A DNA stretch of 64,000 nt, taken from contig DATLEK010000022.1 of assembly GCA_035525365.1 (NCBI GenBank), positions 1 to 64,000 of the forward strand, in the 5' to 3' direction. The translations under genes were made by a program, and so were the position numbers. The DNA is from GCA-2861595 sp035525365. Lineage in GTDB: Bacteria; Actinomycetota; Acidimicrobiia; Acidimicrobiales; GCA-2861595. The notes below the pieces were generated by a model, which was given only the letters and a program-made list of their open reading frames with translations, had not been told where the DNA came from and searched no databases. Below, piece after piece: positions 49,246 through 58,893 of the stretch; the first letter of the stretch is position 1, and every line of letters starts with the position of its first letter.

Positions 49246-49749
49246 TCAGGCCTTTCTCGTGAGTCTGGCGAGCGGTCGGCCGAAAGCTGACGTCTTGATC
49301 TCGCCGGCCGCGGCGACGGGCTTCCGGCCACGCTTCTTCTGCCACCACAGCCAGCCCACGATCTGGCCGGCGAAGAACACGATATAGATGACGGAAGCGA
49401 TGATGTCCCGCACCACCTGGGCGGTGATGATGACCTGGCCCCGACCGCCGAAGCGCAGGCCGTCCTCGAACAGCCGCCCGAACGGTGTGGGGATCCCCAG
49501 CGAGTCGCTCCGCCAGCCGAGCTCGTTGTCCGACCAGATCAGCCACTGGTTGGGGACCACGCCGTACATCAAGAGCATGAGAGCGAACATGAAGGTCCCG
49601 GCGACGAAGGCCTCACCCCAGGTGAGCGGTGTGCCGGGTGGCCGGCGCTGGCCCACGACCAGGATGATTCCGCACATCACGATGGTGATGATCAGTGATA
49701 CCAGGAAGGCGACCATCCACTCTCTTCCGCTACTCGTGAATCTGCTCAC
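49246..49749 (-). CDS. Unrecognised small membrane protein, first gene of the respiratory operon
   Basis: This 167-residue protein has three or four membrane helices (about 12-33, 44-64, and 112-136) and a hydrophilic loop (about 70-105, containing WLIWSDNELGWRSDSLG) and a basic C-terminal tail. I do not recognise a family. The start is a GTG at 49749. It is followed 11 nt later by the ferredoxin gene and then the b6c genes, so it is probably an accessory subunit or a membrane partner for that ferredoxin. Confidence 0.75.
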   Translation of the reverse strand: MSRFTSSGREWMVAFLVSLIITIVMCGIILVVGQRRPPGTPLTWGEAFVAGTFMFALMLLMYGVVPNQWLIWSDNELGWRSDSLGIPTPFGRLFEDGLRFGGRGQVIITAQVVRDIIASVIYIVFFAGQIVGWLWWQKKRGRKPVAAAGEIKTSAFGRPLARLTRKA

Positions 49750-49902
49750 ATTCTAGCGGAGAGGCCGTAAGGCCCCACCGCGGGAACCACGGTTCGGTTC
49801 TACCACGCGCCGTTTGCCCGCTCCACATCGCGAACGGGACGTCTTTCACCTACGAAGAACGTGCCTGGTGCAAGGCTGCTGCGCACCACTACAGTCCCGC
49901 CC

Positions 49903-50553
49903 GTGGCCGAAGTACCCGAACACCTCCTGCGCCGGTCACGGGAGCGTCGCGCCGCTCTCGGCCTAGGCGGCGGCACCGAGGGTGGCGAGACCCCGGCTCC
50001 ATCCGAGGGAGGCGTCCCTGCGGTGACGGAGGCGTCGGCATCCCCCGCCGTGGCCCCATCGGCGCCTGTTCCAGCGGGGCCGCCGCCAGCGCCCGTCGAA
50101 GAGCCTGTCCACCCTTCCTACATCGCCGCTGAGGCGGTGGCCCGCACCCGGGTGCCGATGTGGGTCATGCCCGTGCTCGTCCTGCTCCCGTTCTGGGGCT
50201 TCCTCTACCTGGGAGCCTTCGGTGAGCGTGGCCACGAGGAGGTGCTCGACCCTCTGGTCCTCGGTCAACAGGTCTATCGGGCCCAGGGCTGTTCCTCCTG
50301 CCACGGCGCCACAGGTGAGGGTGGCGTGGGGCCGCCGCTGGCCGGCGGCGAGTCGGCCATCACCTTCCCCGAAGAGGCGGATCACGAGGAATGGGTCAAG
50401 TCGGGCTCTGGGCCGTTCAAGGGCCAGCCGTACGGCGATCCTGATCGTGAGGGCGGCCAACGGGGACCCGCCCAGGGCATCATGCCCGGCTACCCGAGCC
50501 TTTCCGACGAGGAGATCAAGGCCGTAGTGGCCTACGAGCGCGAGAAGCTGTGA
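49903..50553 (+). CDS. Membrane-anchored monohaem cytochrome c
   Basis: This 216-residue protein starts AEVPEHLLRRSRERRAALG, nearly identical to the start of the subunit-IV-like protein at 47952. A Pro/Ala/Glu-rich stretch (25-70), one membrane helix (about 86-106) and a class I cytochrome c domain follow. The haem site is CSSCHG (C130, C133, H134), with M194 in GIMPGYPSL as the likely sixth ligand. The GTG at 49903 is chosen over one 14 codons upstream because it matches the shared motif. The last bases overlap the next gene (GTGA). It probably links the b6c complex to an oxidase. Confidence 0.87.
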   Translation: MAEVPEHLLRRSRERRAALGLGGGTEGGETPAPSEGGVPAVTEASASPAVAPSAPVPAGPPPAPVEEPVHPSYIAAEAVARTRVPMWVMPVLVLLPFWGFLYLGAFGERGHEEVLDPLVLGQQVYRAQGCSSCHGATGEGGVGPPLAGGESAITFPEEADHEEWVKSGSGPFKGQPYGDPDREGGQRGPAQGIMPGYPSLSDEEIKAVVAYEREKL

Positions 50554-51800
50554 CCTCGCCCGCCCACGACGTCCTTGTCGTCGGGGGCGGACCGTCAGGA
50601 GCATCTTGCGCCTACTGGCTGGCGCAGGCCGGTCACGACGTGCTCGTGGTCGAGAAGAAGCGGTACCCGCGGGAGAAGACCTGCGGAGACGGGCTCACTC
50701 CACGATCGGTCAAGCAGCTCCTGGACATGGGCCTCGCCGATGAGCTGGCCGGCCATCACCGCTTCGACGGGCTGCGGTCGATCGCTTTCGGGCGCACCCT
50801 GGAGCTCAAGTGGCCCGAGCATCCCGACTTTCCCAACTACGGCTACGTCGTCACCCGCAAGGACCTCGATGCCCTGGTGGCGGAGCGGGCCCAGAAGGCC
50901 GGCGCCACCGTGTGGCAGCAAACCGAGGCCGTGGGCCCCCTTGCCGATGGGGAACACGTGACCGGGGCGCTCCTCAAGCGCAAGGACACGGGCGCCACCG
51001 AAGAGGTGAAGGCCCGGTACGTGGTGGTGGCCGATGGGGCCAATTCGCGCTTCGGACGGGCTCTGGGCACCAGCCGTGACCGCGCCTACCCGCTGGGGAT
51101 GGCCATCCGCGGCTACTACACATCACCCCGACACGACGAGCCGTGGATCGAGAGCCATCTCGACCTTCGTGACCGCGACGGCAACAACCTGCCCGGCTAC
51201 GGCTGGATCTTCCCGGTGGGCGACGGGCGCATCAACGTGGGCATCGGCCTGCTCTCGACGTTCAAGAAGTGGAAGGACGTCAACACCAGCCACCTCATGG
51301 CCTCCTTCGCGGAGACCGCCCCGGAGTCGTGGGACATCCGCCCCGAGACCTCCTGCGGCCCGCCCACGGGCGGAAAGCTCCCGATGGCCTTTTCAGTGAA
51401 CCCCAGCGCGGGGCCGAGCCATCTGGTCATCGGCGACGCGAGCGGCGCCATCAACCCCTTCAACGGCGAGGGCATCTGCTACGCCTATGAAACAGGTCGT
51501 ATGGCTGCCGGCGCAGTGGGAACGGCTCTGGAGACCGGGGATGCGGCGACCCTTCAAGGTTACTCACGGCAGGTGGCAGCGGAGTACGAGCTGTACTTCA
51601 AGGTGGCTCGCGCCTTCGTCAAGATCATCGGCCATCCCCAGCTCATGCGGGCCCTGGTGAGCACGGGCATGCGTTCACGCACCTTGATGGAGTGGATCCT
51701 CCGGATCATGGCCAACCTCCTGCGGCCGGACGAGCTGGGGCCCGCGGAGGCGGCTTACAAGGCTGTGGCCGCCATAGCGAGGCTCGCCCCTTCGCGCTGA
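50550..51800 (+). CDS. Geranylgeranyl reductase family flavoprotein (possible menaquinone reductase)
   Basis: This 416-residue FAD protein has DVLVVGGGPSGASCAYWLAQ at the N-terminus (GxGxxG with the following acidic E), KTCGDGLTPRSVKQLLDMG as the family second motif, and GDASGAINPFNGEGICYAYE near the C-terminus for FAD pyrophosphate binding. Members reduce isoprenoid side chains, including the menaquinone tail (MenJ) and archaeal lipids. Being translationally coupled to a cytochrome c, and next to a quinol oxidase complex, favours a quinone substrate. The GTG start at 50550 overlaps the cytochrome stop. Confidence 0.85.
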   Translation: MTSPAHDVLVVGGGPSGASCAYWLAQAGHDVLVVEKKRYPREKTCGDGLTPRSVKQLLDMGLADELAGHHRFDGLRSIAFGRTLELKWPEHPDFPNYGYVVTRKDLDALVAERAQKAGATVWQQTEAVGPLADGEHVTGALLKRKDTGATEEVKARYVVVADGANSRFGRALGTSRDRAYPLGMAIRGYYTSPRHDEPWIESHLDLRDRDGNNLPGYGWIFPVGDGRINVGIGLLSTFKKWKDVNTSHLMASFAETAPESWDIRPETSCGPPTGGKLPMAFSVNPSAGPSHLVIGDASGAINPFNGEGICYAYETGRMAAGAVGTALETGDAATLQGYSRQVAAEYELYFKVARAFVKIIGHPQLMRALVSTGMRSRTLMEWILRIMANLLRPDELGPAEAAYKAVAAIARLAPSR

Positions 51801-51801
51801 C

Positions 51802-53058
<1,257 letters not shown>

Positions 53059-53104
53059 CGGTGCCTGTGATCGTAATTTCCACACAGGCGGGGTCATGCC
53101 GTTC

Positions 53105-53146
53105 TGGTGGCAAGAACCGGTCGCTATTCGACGGTTTCTGCCACCA
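53105..53146 (-). terminator. Candidate hairpin between hemB and hemL
   Basis: TGGTGGCAAGAACCG (53105-53119) and CGGTTTCTGCCACCA (53132-53146) form a stem of 15 positions with 2 mismatches and a 12-nt loop. It lies in the 107-nt gap between the hemB stop and the hemL start. On the minus strand no clear U-tract follows, so it could be an attenuator, a processing site or a weak terminator. Confidence 0.45.
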
Positions 53147-53165
53147 AAGGTGGTGCATGCACACC

Positions 53166-54149
53166 TCAGAGCGACTCGGCCAGCTCCCGGGCGAGGTAAG
53201 TGAGGATGATGTCGGCGCCGGCCCGCTTGATGGCACCCACGTGCTCGAGGGCCACTGCGGGCCCGTCGATCCAGCCGCGCTCGGTGGCCGCCTTGATCAT
53301 GGCATACTCGCCGCTCACGTGGAAGGCGGCGACCGGAACATCGACGGCGGCCCGGACGGCGGCGATCACGTCGAGGTAGGCGAGTGCGGGCTTCACCATC
53401 ACCATGTCGGCGCCCTCGACCACGTCCTCGGCTACCTCGGCCAGCGCCTCACGGGTGTTGCGGACGTCCTGCTGGTATCCCCGACGGTCGCCTCCGCCGG
53501 CGATGGTCGTTGCGACGGCGTCACGGAAGGGGCCATACAGGGAGGAGGCGTACTTGACGGAGTAGGCGAGGATGGCCGTCTGATGATGGCCGGCACCGTC
53601 CAGGGCGGCCCGGATGGCGGCGACCTGGCCGTCCATCATCCCGCTCGGAGCTACCACGTCGGCGCCGGCCTCGGCCTGGGCCTGGGCGATTTTTGCGTAC
53701 AGCTCCAGAGTGGCGTCGTTGTCGGGTTGACCGTGATCGTCGAGAACGCCGCAGTGGCCGTGGTCCGTGTAGGGGTCGAGGCAGACGTCGGCCATCAGCA
53801 CCACAGCCTCGCCAACCTCGTCACGAAGATCCCGCAAAGCCAGCTGCACGATCCCGTTGGCTGACCACGCTCCGGCACCCGTTGGATTCTTCGTACCGGC
53901 CTCGGCCACACCGAAGAGGAGCACTCCCCGAACCCCGAGCTCCGCCAGCTCCCGTACTTCCTTGACAAGCGACTCCCTCGTGTGTTGGACGACGCCGGGG
54001 AGCGAGGCGATGGGCTGCGGAGCGTCGATCCCGTCCCGCACAAAGAGGGGCGCCACCAGGTCGTCGACGCCCAGGCGAGTCTCGGCCACCAGCCGGCGCA
54101 GCGCCGGCATGCGCCGCAGACGCCGCAGTCTTCGAGCGGGAAAGGCCAT
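53166..54149 (-). CDS. hemB: 5-aminolevulinate dehydratase (porphobilinogen synthase)
   Basis: This 327-residue enzyme condenses two 5-aminolevulinates into porphobilinogen. The Schiff-base lysines are in AYSVKYASSLYGPFRDA and MVMVKPALAYLD. ADVCLDPYTDHGHCG is the metal region; it has the Asp/Cys/His pattern DxCxDPxxxHGHCG, which suggests a partly zinc-type rather than purely Mg-type site. SGMMDGQV is also conserved. ATG at 54149 is the family start. A divergent small gene starts 85 bp away. Confidence 0.96.
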   Translation of the reverse strand: MAFPARRLRRLRRMPALRRLVAETRLGVDDLVAPLFVRDGIDAPQPIASLPGVVQHTRESLVKEVRELAELGVRGVLLFGVAEAGTKNPTGAGAWSANGIVQLALRDLRDEVGEAVVLMADVCLDPYTDHGHCGVLDDHGQPDNDATLELYAKIAQAQAEAGADVVAPSGMMDGQVAAIRAALDGAGHHQTAILAYSVKYASSLYGPFRDAVATTIAGGGDRRGYQQDVRNTREALAEVAEDVVEGADMVMVKPALAYLDVIAAVRAAVDVPVAAFHVSGEYAMIKAATERGWIDGPAVALEHVGAIKRAGADIILTYLARELAESL

Positions 54150-54234
54150 CGCCCAAGAGTACGTCTCGATGTATCCTGGTCCGGTATCGGAGCCACAGCT
54201 CCCTCCAAGGAACACAACAAGCAGGAGGCGAGAG

Positions 54235-54564
54235 ATGGCTGTCGACGAGCGATCAAGGCACGAGCTGTACGTGAAGCTTCAGGAGGTACTCGGCCCCGAG
54301 CCGGCAACGACGTTCATGGAGATGACCCCCCCGATCGGTAGCGATGTCGCCACTACTCAGGACGTGACCTCAGTCCGCCAGGACATGGCGGTTATAAGGG
54401 TCGACCTGCACAAGGACATGGAGCTGCTGCGCTTCGAGCTGCTGGCTGCCTTCCGAGGCGAACTCAACACCGCGCTCACCAGTCAGATGAAGTCCATCGT
54501 GTTCGCCAACACTTCGCTGTTCGTCGCTTTCGCCGGGCTCGTCTGGAGCCTCAAGGTCTTCTGA
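54235..54564 (+). CDS. Small coiled-coil membrane protein
   Basis: This 109-residue protein has a helical, charged region (about 35-85; QDMAVIRVDLHKDMELLRFE) and a C-terminal membrane helix (about 88-107). The organisation resembles DUF1640/CCDC90-like proteins found in many actinobacteria, whose role is unknown. GGAGG lies 7 nt before the ATG at 54235. Its last 14 bases overlap the end of the convergent cobA-hemD gene. Divergent from hemB, it shares the about 85-bp promoter region. Confidence 0.7.
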   Translation: MAVDERSRHELYVKLQEVLGPEPATTFMEMTPPIGSDVATTQDVTSVRQDMAVIRVDLHKDMELLRFELLAAFRGELNTALTSQMKSIVFANTSLFVAFAGLVWSLKVF

Positions 54565-56023
54565 AAACCTCCTCCAGCGCGGTGACGAGGCCATCGATGG
54601 TGTGCACCTCAGCCTCGATGGTGACCTCCAGCCCGTTTTCCCGTGCCGTGGCTGCGGTGACGGGACCGATGCAGGCTACGACGGGGGGCACGGCGTCCCT
54701 GTCGGCGACGGCGAGGTACTCGGTGACGGTGGACGAGGACGTGAAAGCGATGGCGTCGGCGGCCGCCGCCTCGGCCAGCGCCTCCGGCGAAGGGTATCCG
54801 GGCTCCGTTCGGTACGCCTCGATGACATCCACCTCGTAGCCCATCGCACGAAGGCCCTGGGGCAGCACGTCGCGGGCCGCCGCCGCGCTCGGCAACAGGG
54901 CACGAGCTCCCGGTGTCGCCGGTGGCGGGAAGGCCTCGAGGAGGGACTCGGCCACGAACCGCTCGGGGACCAGGTCGGGGACCAGTCCCGCCGCGGCCAG
55001 CGCGGCGGCGGTGCCGGTGCCGATGGCGGCGATGCGGACGCCGCCGAACGACCTGGCATCTGGAAGGAGAGCCACCAGGCGGCCGACGGCATTGGCCGAG
55101 GTGAAAACCACCCATTCGTAGGTCCCGAGGCACGCCGCTGCGGCCTGTAGGGCGGCGCCACCGTCGGCCGGGTCGGTGATGGCGATAACCGGCACCTCCA
55201 CTGGCTCGGCTCCCCGCTCCCTGAGGGCTTGCACCAGCGCCTGCGCCTGCTCACGGGGTCGGGTCACCACTACCCGGCGCCCGAACAATGGGCGGCGCTC
55301 GAACCACGGCAGGTCGAGCCCGGCCACCTGTCCGATGACGATGGTCGCCGGCGGTTCCAGATCCACCTCCGGCAGCTCCGCCAGCGTGGTGCGAATGGTC
55401 TGCTGCTGCGGCCTCGTCCCCCAATGGACACACACCACCGGAGTGGTGCCGGCCAGCCCGCCCGCCTGGAGCCTCTCCGCGTACTCCGTCCGCTCCGAGA
55501 CTCCCATGAGCACGACGATCGTCCCGCCGGCGGCGGCCAGCGCCTCCCACCGCGGGCCCTCCTCCTGACCCGCTCCACCTTCCTTCGGTCTTCCGTGGCC
55601 GGTGACCACGGTGAACGATGTCGAGAGACCCCGGTGGGTGAGCGGTACCCCGGCGTAGGCGGGTACGGCCACCGCCGAAGTGACGCCCGGGACCACCTCG
55701 AAGGCCACGCCGGCTTCGCGCAAGGCCAACGCCTCCTCGCCGCCCCGGCCGAACACGAAAGGGTCGCCTCCTTTCAGGCGAACCACCTCCAGGCCAGCCC
55801 GACCCTTCTCCACGAGCAACTGGCTCACCTGCTCCTGAGCGACCGGCTGGCCCGGGCGCTTGCCCACGTCGATCCGTTCGGCCCCAGCCGGAGCCAGATC
55901 GAGCAGCTGCGCCTCGGCCAGCCGGTCGTGCACCACCACATCGGCGCGGGCGAGCAACTCGGCGCCCCGCAGAGTGAGCAGGCCCGGGTCCCCCGGGCCG
56001 GCTCCGACCAGGTAGACGGTCAC
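54551..56023 (-). CDS. cobA-hemD: Uroporphyrinogen-III C-methyltransferase fused to uroporphyrinogen-III synthase
   Basis: This 490-residue bifunctional enzyme sits at the branch of haem and sirohaem synthesis. The SUMT domain (about 1-240) has VYLVGAGPGDPGLLTLRGAE, RLKGGDPFVFGRGGEE and VVPGVTSAVAVPAYAGVPLT, the SAM- and substrate-binding motifs. The C-terminal half (about 245-490) is a HemD fold with GRRVVVTRPREQAQALVQAL and VVFTSANAVGRLVALL. I chose the GTG at 56023 because an ATG at 56044 lies inside a strong hairpin. It directly follows hemC. Confidence 0.92.
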   Translation of the reverse strand: MTVYLVGAGPGDPGLLTLRGAELLARADVVVHDRLAEAQLLDLAPAGAERIDVGKRPGQPVAQEQVSQLLVEKGRAGLEVVRLKGGDPFVFGRGGEEALALREAGVAFEVVPGVTSAVAVPAYAGVPLTHRGLSTSFTVVTGHGRPKEGGAGQEEGPRWEALAAAGGTIVVLMGVSERTEYAERLQAGGLAGTTPVVCVHWGTRPQQQTIRTTLAELPEVDLEPPATIVIGQVAGLDLPWFERRPLFGRRVVVTRPREQAQALVQALRERGAEPVEVPVIAITDPADGGAALQAAAACLGTYEWVVFTSANAVGRLVALLPDARSFGGVRIAAIGTGTAAALAAAGLVPDLVPERFVAESLLEAFPPPATPGARALLPSAAAARDVLPQGLRAMGYEVDVIEAYRTEPGYPSPEALAEAAAADAIAFTSSSTVTEYLAVADRDAVPPVVACIGPVTAATARENGLEVTIEAEVHTIDGLVTALEEVFRRP

Positions 56024-56032
56024 GCCCGCCGC

Positions 56033-56077
56033 TTGCGAGTACATAGGGGGCGGTTTCCGCCCGCTATGTACTCGCAA
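56033..56077. repeat. Near-perfect 45-nt palindrome with triloop
   Basis: TTGCGAGTACATAG (56033-56046) is exactly complementary to CTATGTACTCGCAA (56064-56077). An inner GGGCGG/CCGCCC stem (48-53 and 57-62) with a TTT loop follows one G-G mismatch, giving two 21-nt arms with only one mismatch. It lies between the hemC stop and the cobA-hemD start, on both strands. The AT-containing outer arm is unusual for this GC-rich DNA, so chance is unlikely. Confidence 0.8.
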
Positions 56078-56096
56078 TCGTTTGGGGGAGGTGAAG

Positions 56097-57017
56097 TCAT
56101 GCCAGGCCCCGGAGGCTTTCGAGGAGCCACGACCCGCCGGATTCATCGAGCAGGCGGCGGGCGAGACTGCGGCCGAGATCCTCTCCGCCGCCGGCGGCTG
56201 CTTCGCCGGCGGCCCGCAGGACGATGCGGCCGTCGAGGCTGGCCAGCACCGCTTCCATCGTCACAGTGCCGTCAGCGACCAGGTGGGCGTAGGCGCCCAC
56301 CGGCAGGTCGCACCCGCCACCGATCTCGGCCAGGTAGGCACGCTCGGCGTCCACCGCCAGGCGGGACGGCCCGTGCTCGATGGCTTGGAGCAGGACCAGC
56401 ACCTCCGCGTCGTCCTCCCGCGTCTCCACGGCGAGGGCTCCCTGACCCACCTGGGGGACCATGACGGTGCAGTCGAGCAGTTCCGCCACCTGATCGGCGT
56501 GGCCCAGTCGCTCGAGGGCGGCGGCGGCCATGACAATGGCGGCAAAGCTCGTTGCTTTGGCCAACCTGGTGCCGACGTTGCCTCGAAGGCCGGTGAAGGT
56601 GAGGTCCGGCCGGAGCGAGGCGAGCTGCGCCCGCCGGCGGACAGATCCGGTGGCCACCAGGCCGCCGATGGGTAGGCCCTCCAATGAAGCACCCACCAGG
56701 GCGTCACGGGGATCGGCCCTCATCGGCACGGCGGCGATGACCAGCCCGGGCGTGACCGACGAGGGAAGATCTTTGGCGGAATGGACGGCGAAGTGGGCGC
56801 GGCCGTCCAGCACCGCGGCCTGGACCTCCTTGACGAACACGCCGCGGCCGCCGATGGCCCAGATGGGCAGGTCCTGGCGAACGTCGCCGGCCGTCTCCAC
56901 GATCACCGGCTCGACCCGCACATCCGATACGGCGGCGAGGAGCGAGCCGATGTGCTCCGTCTGCCACAGGGCGAGCGCGCTGCCCCGCGTGGCGGCCCGG
57001 AGCACGGGCGGGCGCAC
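56097..57017 (-). CDS. hemC: Hydroxymethylbilane synthase (porphobilinogen deaminase)
   Basis: This 306-residue enzyme joins four porphobilinogens into hydroxymethylbilane. The dipyrromethane cofactor is bound at C236 in EIGGGCDLPVGAYA. ATRGSALALWQTEHI, HSAKDLPSS (79-87, with the catalytic Asp region) and RGNVGTRLAK are conserved. The GTG at 57017 overlaps the hemA stop (TAGTG). It lies in the middle of the haem operon. Confidence 0.96.
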   Translation of the reverse strand: MRPPVLRAATRGSALALWQTEHIGSLLAAVSDVRVEPVIVETAGDVRQDLPIWAIGGRGVFVKEVQAAVLDGRAHFAVHSAKDLPSSVTPGLVIAAVPMRADPRDALVGASLEGLPIGGLVATGSVRRRAQLASLRPDLTFTGLRGNVGTRLAKATSFAAIVMAAAALERLGHADQVAELLDCTVMVPQVGQGALAVETREDDAEVLVLLQAIEHGPSRLAVDAERAYLAEIGGGCDLPVGAYAHLVADGTVTMEAVLASLDGRIVLRAAGEAAAGGGEDLGRSLARRLLDESGGSWLLESLRGLA

Positions 57018-58282
57018 TACGGCAGGTCGAACAAGGACCGCAGCGCCTCGGCCAGACGATCGCCGCGTGGGGTGCCGGCCGCCTCTTTCAGGCGCACGGT
57101 GGGCTCGTGCAGCAGCTTGGCCAGCAGAGCCCGGGTCAGACCGTCCACGGCCTCCCGCTGGCCCTCGTCGAGCTCACCGAGACGGGCGCGGAAACGGTCC
57201 AGCTCCGTGGTGCGCATGTCCTCGCCGCGCTGGCGCAGCGCAACCACCAGAGGCGCAAGCTGGCGCGCCGTAGAAGTCGCACGGTAGCGCTCCAGCTCTT
57301 CGCCGACGATGGCCTCGACCCCCGCCACTTCCCCCCGGCGCCCCGCTAAGCCTGCCTCGGCGAAAGCCTTCAGGTCGTCCATGTCGAGCAGGGTCACCCC
57401 GGGCACCTCGGCCACGCCGGCCTCCACGTCGCGGGGAACAGCGATGTCCACCACCAACAGAGGCCGGTCCGGCCGGGCCGCCATCACCGGCGCCAGGTCC
57501 TCGGCACTGAGGAGCACCGACGGCGCACCGGTGGAGGTGAGAAGCACGTCGGCCTGCTCGAGCGCCGGCCGCAGGTCGGCGAACGGCACAGGGCGGCCCC
57601 CGGCACGCTCGGCCAGTGCGACTGCCTTGGCCCAGGTGCGGTTGGCCACGGTGAGCTCGCCCACGTTCGGCGCGCCGGCGAGGGCGACCGTCATCCCCTC
57701 ACCCATGTCACCCGCTCCGAGGACCAGAACGCGCCGGCCTTCGAGAGTGCCCAGTCGCTGCGCCGCCATCTCCACGGCAGCCTGCGAAACCGATGTGGTG
57801 CCCCGCCCGATTCCCGTCTCGGTGCGGGCCCGCTTGCCCACCTCGAGGGCATGCCGGAAGAGGGCGCCGAGAACCGGGCCGGCGGAGGACTCGGCTGCGG
57901 CCCGCTCCCAGGCGTTCCGCACCTGCCCCAGGATCTCGCTCTCGCCCACCACCGCGGAATCAAGGCCCGAGGCCACACGGAACAGGTGCGCGCCGACGTT
58001 GTCCTCGTAGTACGAGTAGAGGTGGTCCGAGAACCGCTCGGCAGGGATCGAGCTGATGTCGGCGAAGAAGTCACGAACCTCGGCCAAAGCGCTGTGGAAG
58101 CGTTCGGCAACCACATAGGCCTCCGTGCGCATGCAGGTGGACAGGAGCACCACCTCGCTCAGGTTCTCCCGCGAGCCGAGTGAGGCCAACGCCTTGGGAA
58201 GGGCGGCGTCGTTCACCGTCACACCCTCGAGGATCTCGAGGGGCACGGTGCGATGGTTCAGTCCTACGACGACGACAGACAC
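57017..58282 (-). CDS. hemA: Glutamyl-tRNA reductase
   Basis: This 421-residue enzyme reduces glutamyl-tRNA to glutamate-1-semialdehyde, the first step of the C5 pathway. GLNHRTVPLEILE is the N-terminal signature and C50 in LLSTCMRTEAY is the nucleophile; the usual N after the Cys is M here. VLVLGAGDMGEGMT is the NADPH Rossmann loop and ANRTWAKAVALA follows. The GTG at 58282 overlaps the end of the upstream precorrin-2 dehydrogenase gene by 19 bp. The presence of hemA and hemL shows that the organism does not need 5-aminolevulinate synthase. Confidence 0.95.
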   Translation of the reverse strand: MSVVVVGLNHRTVPLEILEGVTVNDAALPKALASLGSRENLSEVVLLSTCMRTEAYVVAERFHSALAEVRDFFADISSIPAERFSDHLYSYYEDNVGAHLFRVASGLDSAVVGESEILGQVRNAWERAAAESSAGPVLGALFRHALEVGKRARTETGIGRGTTSVSQAAVEMAAQRLGTLEGRRVLVLGAGDMGEGMTVALAGAPNVGELTVANRTWAKAVALAERAGGRPVPFADLRPALEQADVLLTSTGAPSVLLSAEDLAPVMAARPDRPLLVVDIAVPRDVEAGVAEVPGVTLLDMDDLKAFAEAGLAGRRGEVAGVEAIVGEELERYRATSTARQLAPLVVALRQRGEDMRTTELDRFRARLGELDEGQREAVDGLTRALLAKLLHEPTVRLKEAAGTPRGDRLAEALRSLFDLP

Positions 58283-58893
58283 GCCTGTAGGCGCTCCTTG
58301 GCTTTTCGGACCTGTCCGGCCCGTATGAGATCGAGCATGTCCGATTCCAGGGCACTCTGCCAATTCAGCCCTTCAGTGGAACGCCCCGAAGTCCGGATTG
58401 CATCCCGCTCGGCGGACAGCAGTTCGGCCAGCACCTCGTACTCCGGTCCCACACAGTCAGCGACCCTCTCCTTGAGCCAGCGGGCGAGAGCGGGGCTGTG
58501 GCCTCCCGTGGACACGGTTACCATCACCGGCCCACGGCGTACGACGGCAGGGAGGGTGAAGGTGCAGTTGTCGATGTCGTCGGCCGCGTTGACCCATACG
58601 CCTGCCTCCTCGCCATCAGCCAGCACGGCGGCGTTGACTGCCGGGTCGCCGGTGGCAGCGACGACCAGCCGGTAACCGTTCAACTCGCCCCGCCGGTAGG
58701 GGCGACGCTCGACGGTGACCTCCGCCCGCGCCTCCAGTTCGGCGGCCACCTCAGGAGCCACCACGTGGACCCGGGCGCCACAGGCGAGCAGGCCTACCGC
58801 CTTGTGCGTCGCTACGGTGCCGCCACCGACGATCAGGCAGCGACGCCCTTCCAGAACGAGGTTGACCGGGTAGAGCGGGACGTGAACCGGCAT
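58264..58893 (-). CDS. Precorrin-2 dehydrogenase / sirohydrochlorin synthase (SirC/Met8-like)
   Basis: This 209-residue protein matches the N-terminal half of CysG. RRCLIVGGGTVATHKAVGLL is the NAD loop, NAADDIDNCTFTLPAVVRRG and VSTGGHSPALARWLKERV are the family motifs, with the usual Asp and Ser. With the cobA domain of the next gene it makes sirohaem or feeds cobalamin. ATG at 58893 overlaps the rex stop (ATGA). Whether it also chelates iron is not clear. Confidence 0.9.
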   Translation of the reverse strand: MPVHVPLYPVNLVLEGRRCLIVGGGTVATHKAVGLLACGARVHVVAPEVAAELEARAEVTVERRPYRRGELNGYRLVVAATGDPAVNAAVLADGEEAGVWVNAADDIDNCTFTLPAVVRRGPVMVTVSTGGHSPALARWLKERVADCVGPEYEVLAELLSAERDAIRTSGRSTEGLNWQSALESDMLDLIRAGQVRKAKERLQACLSSS

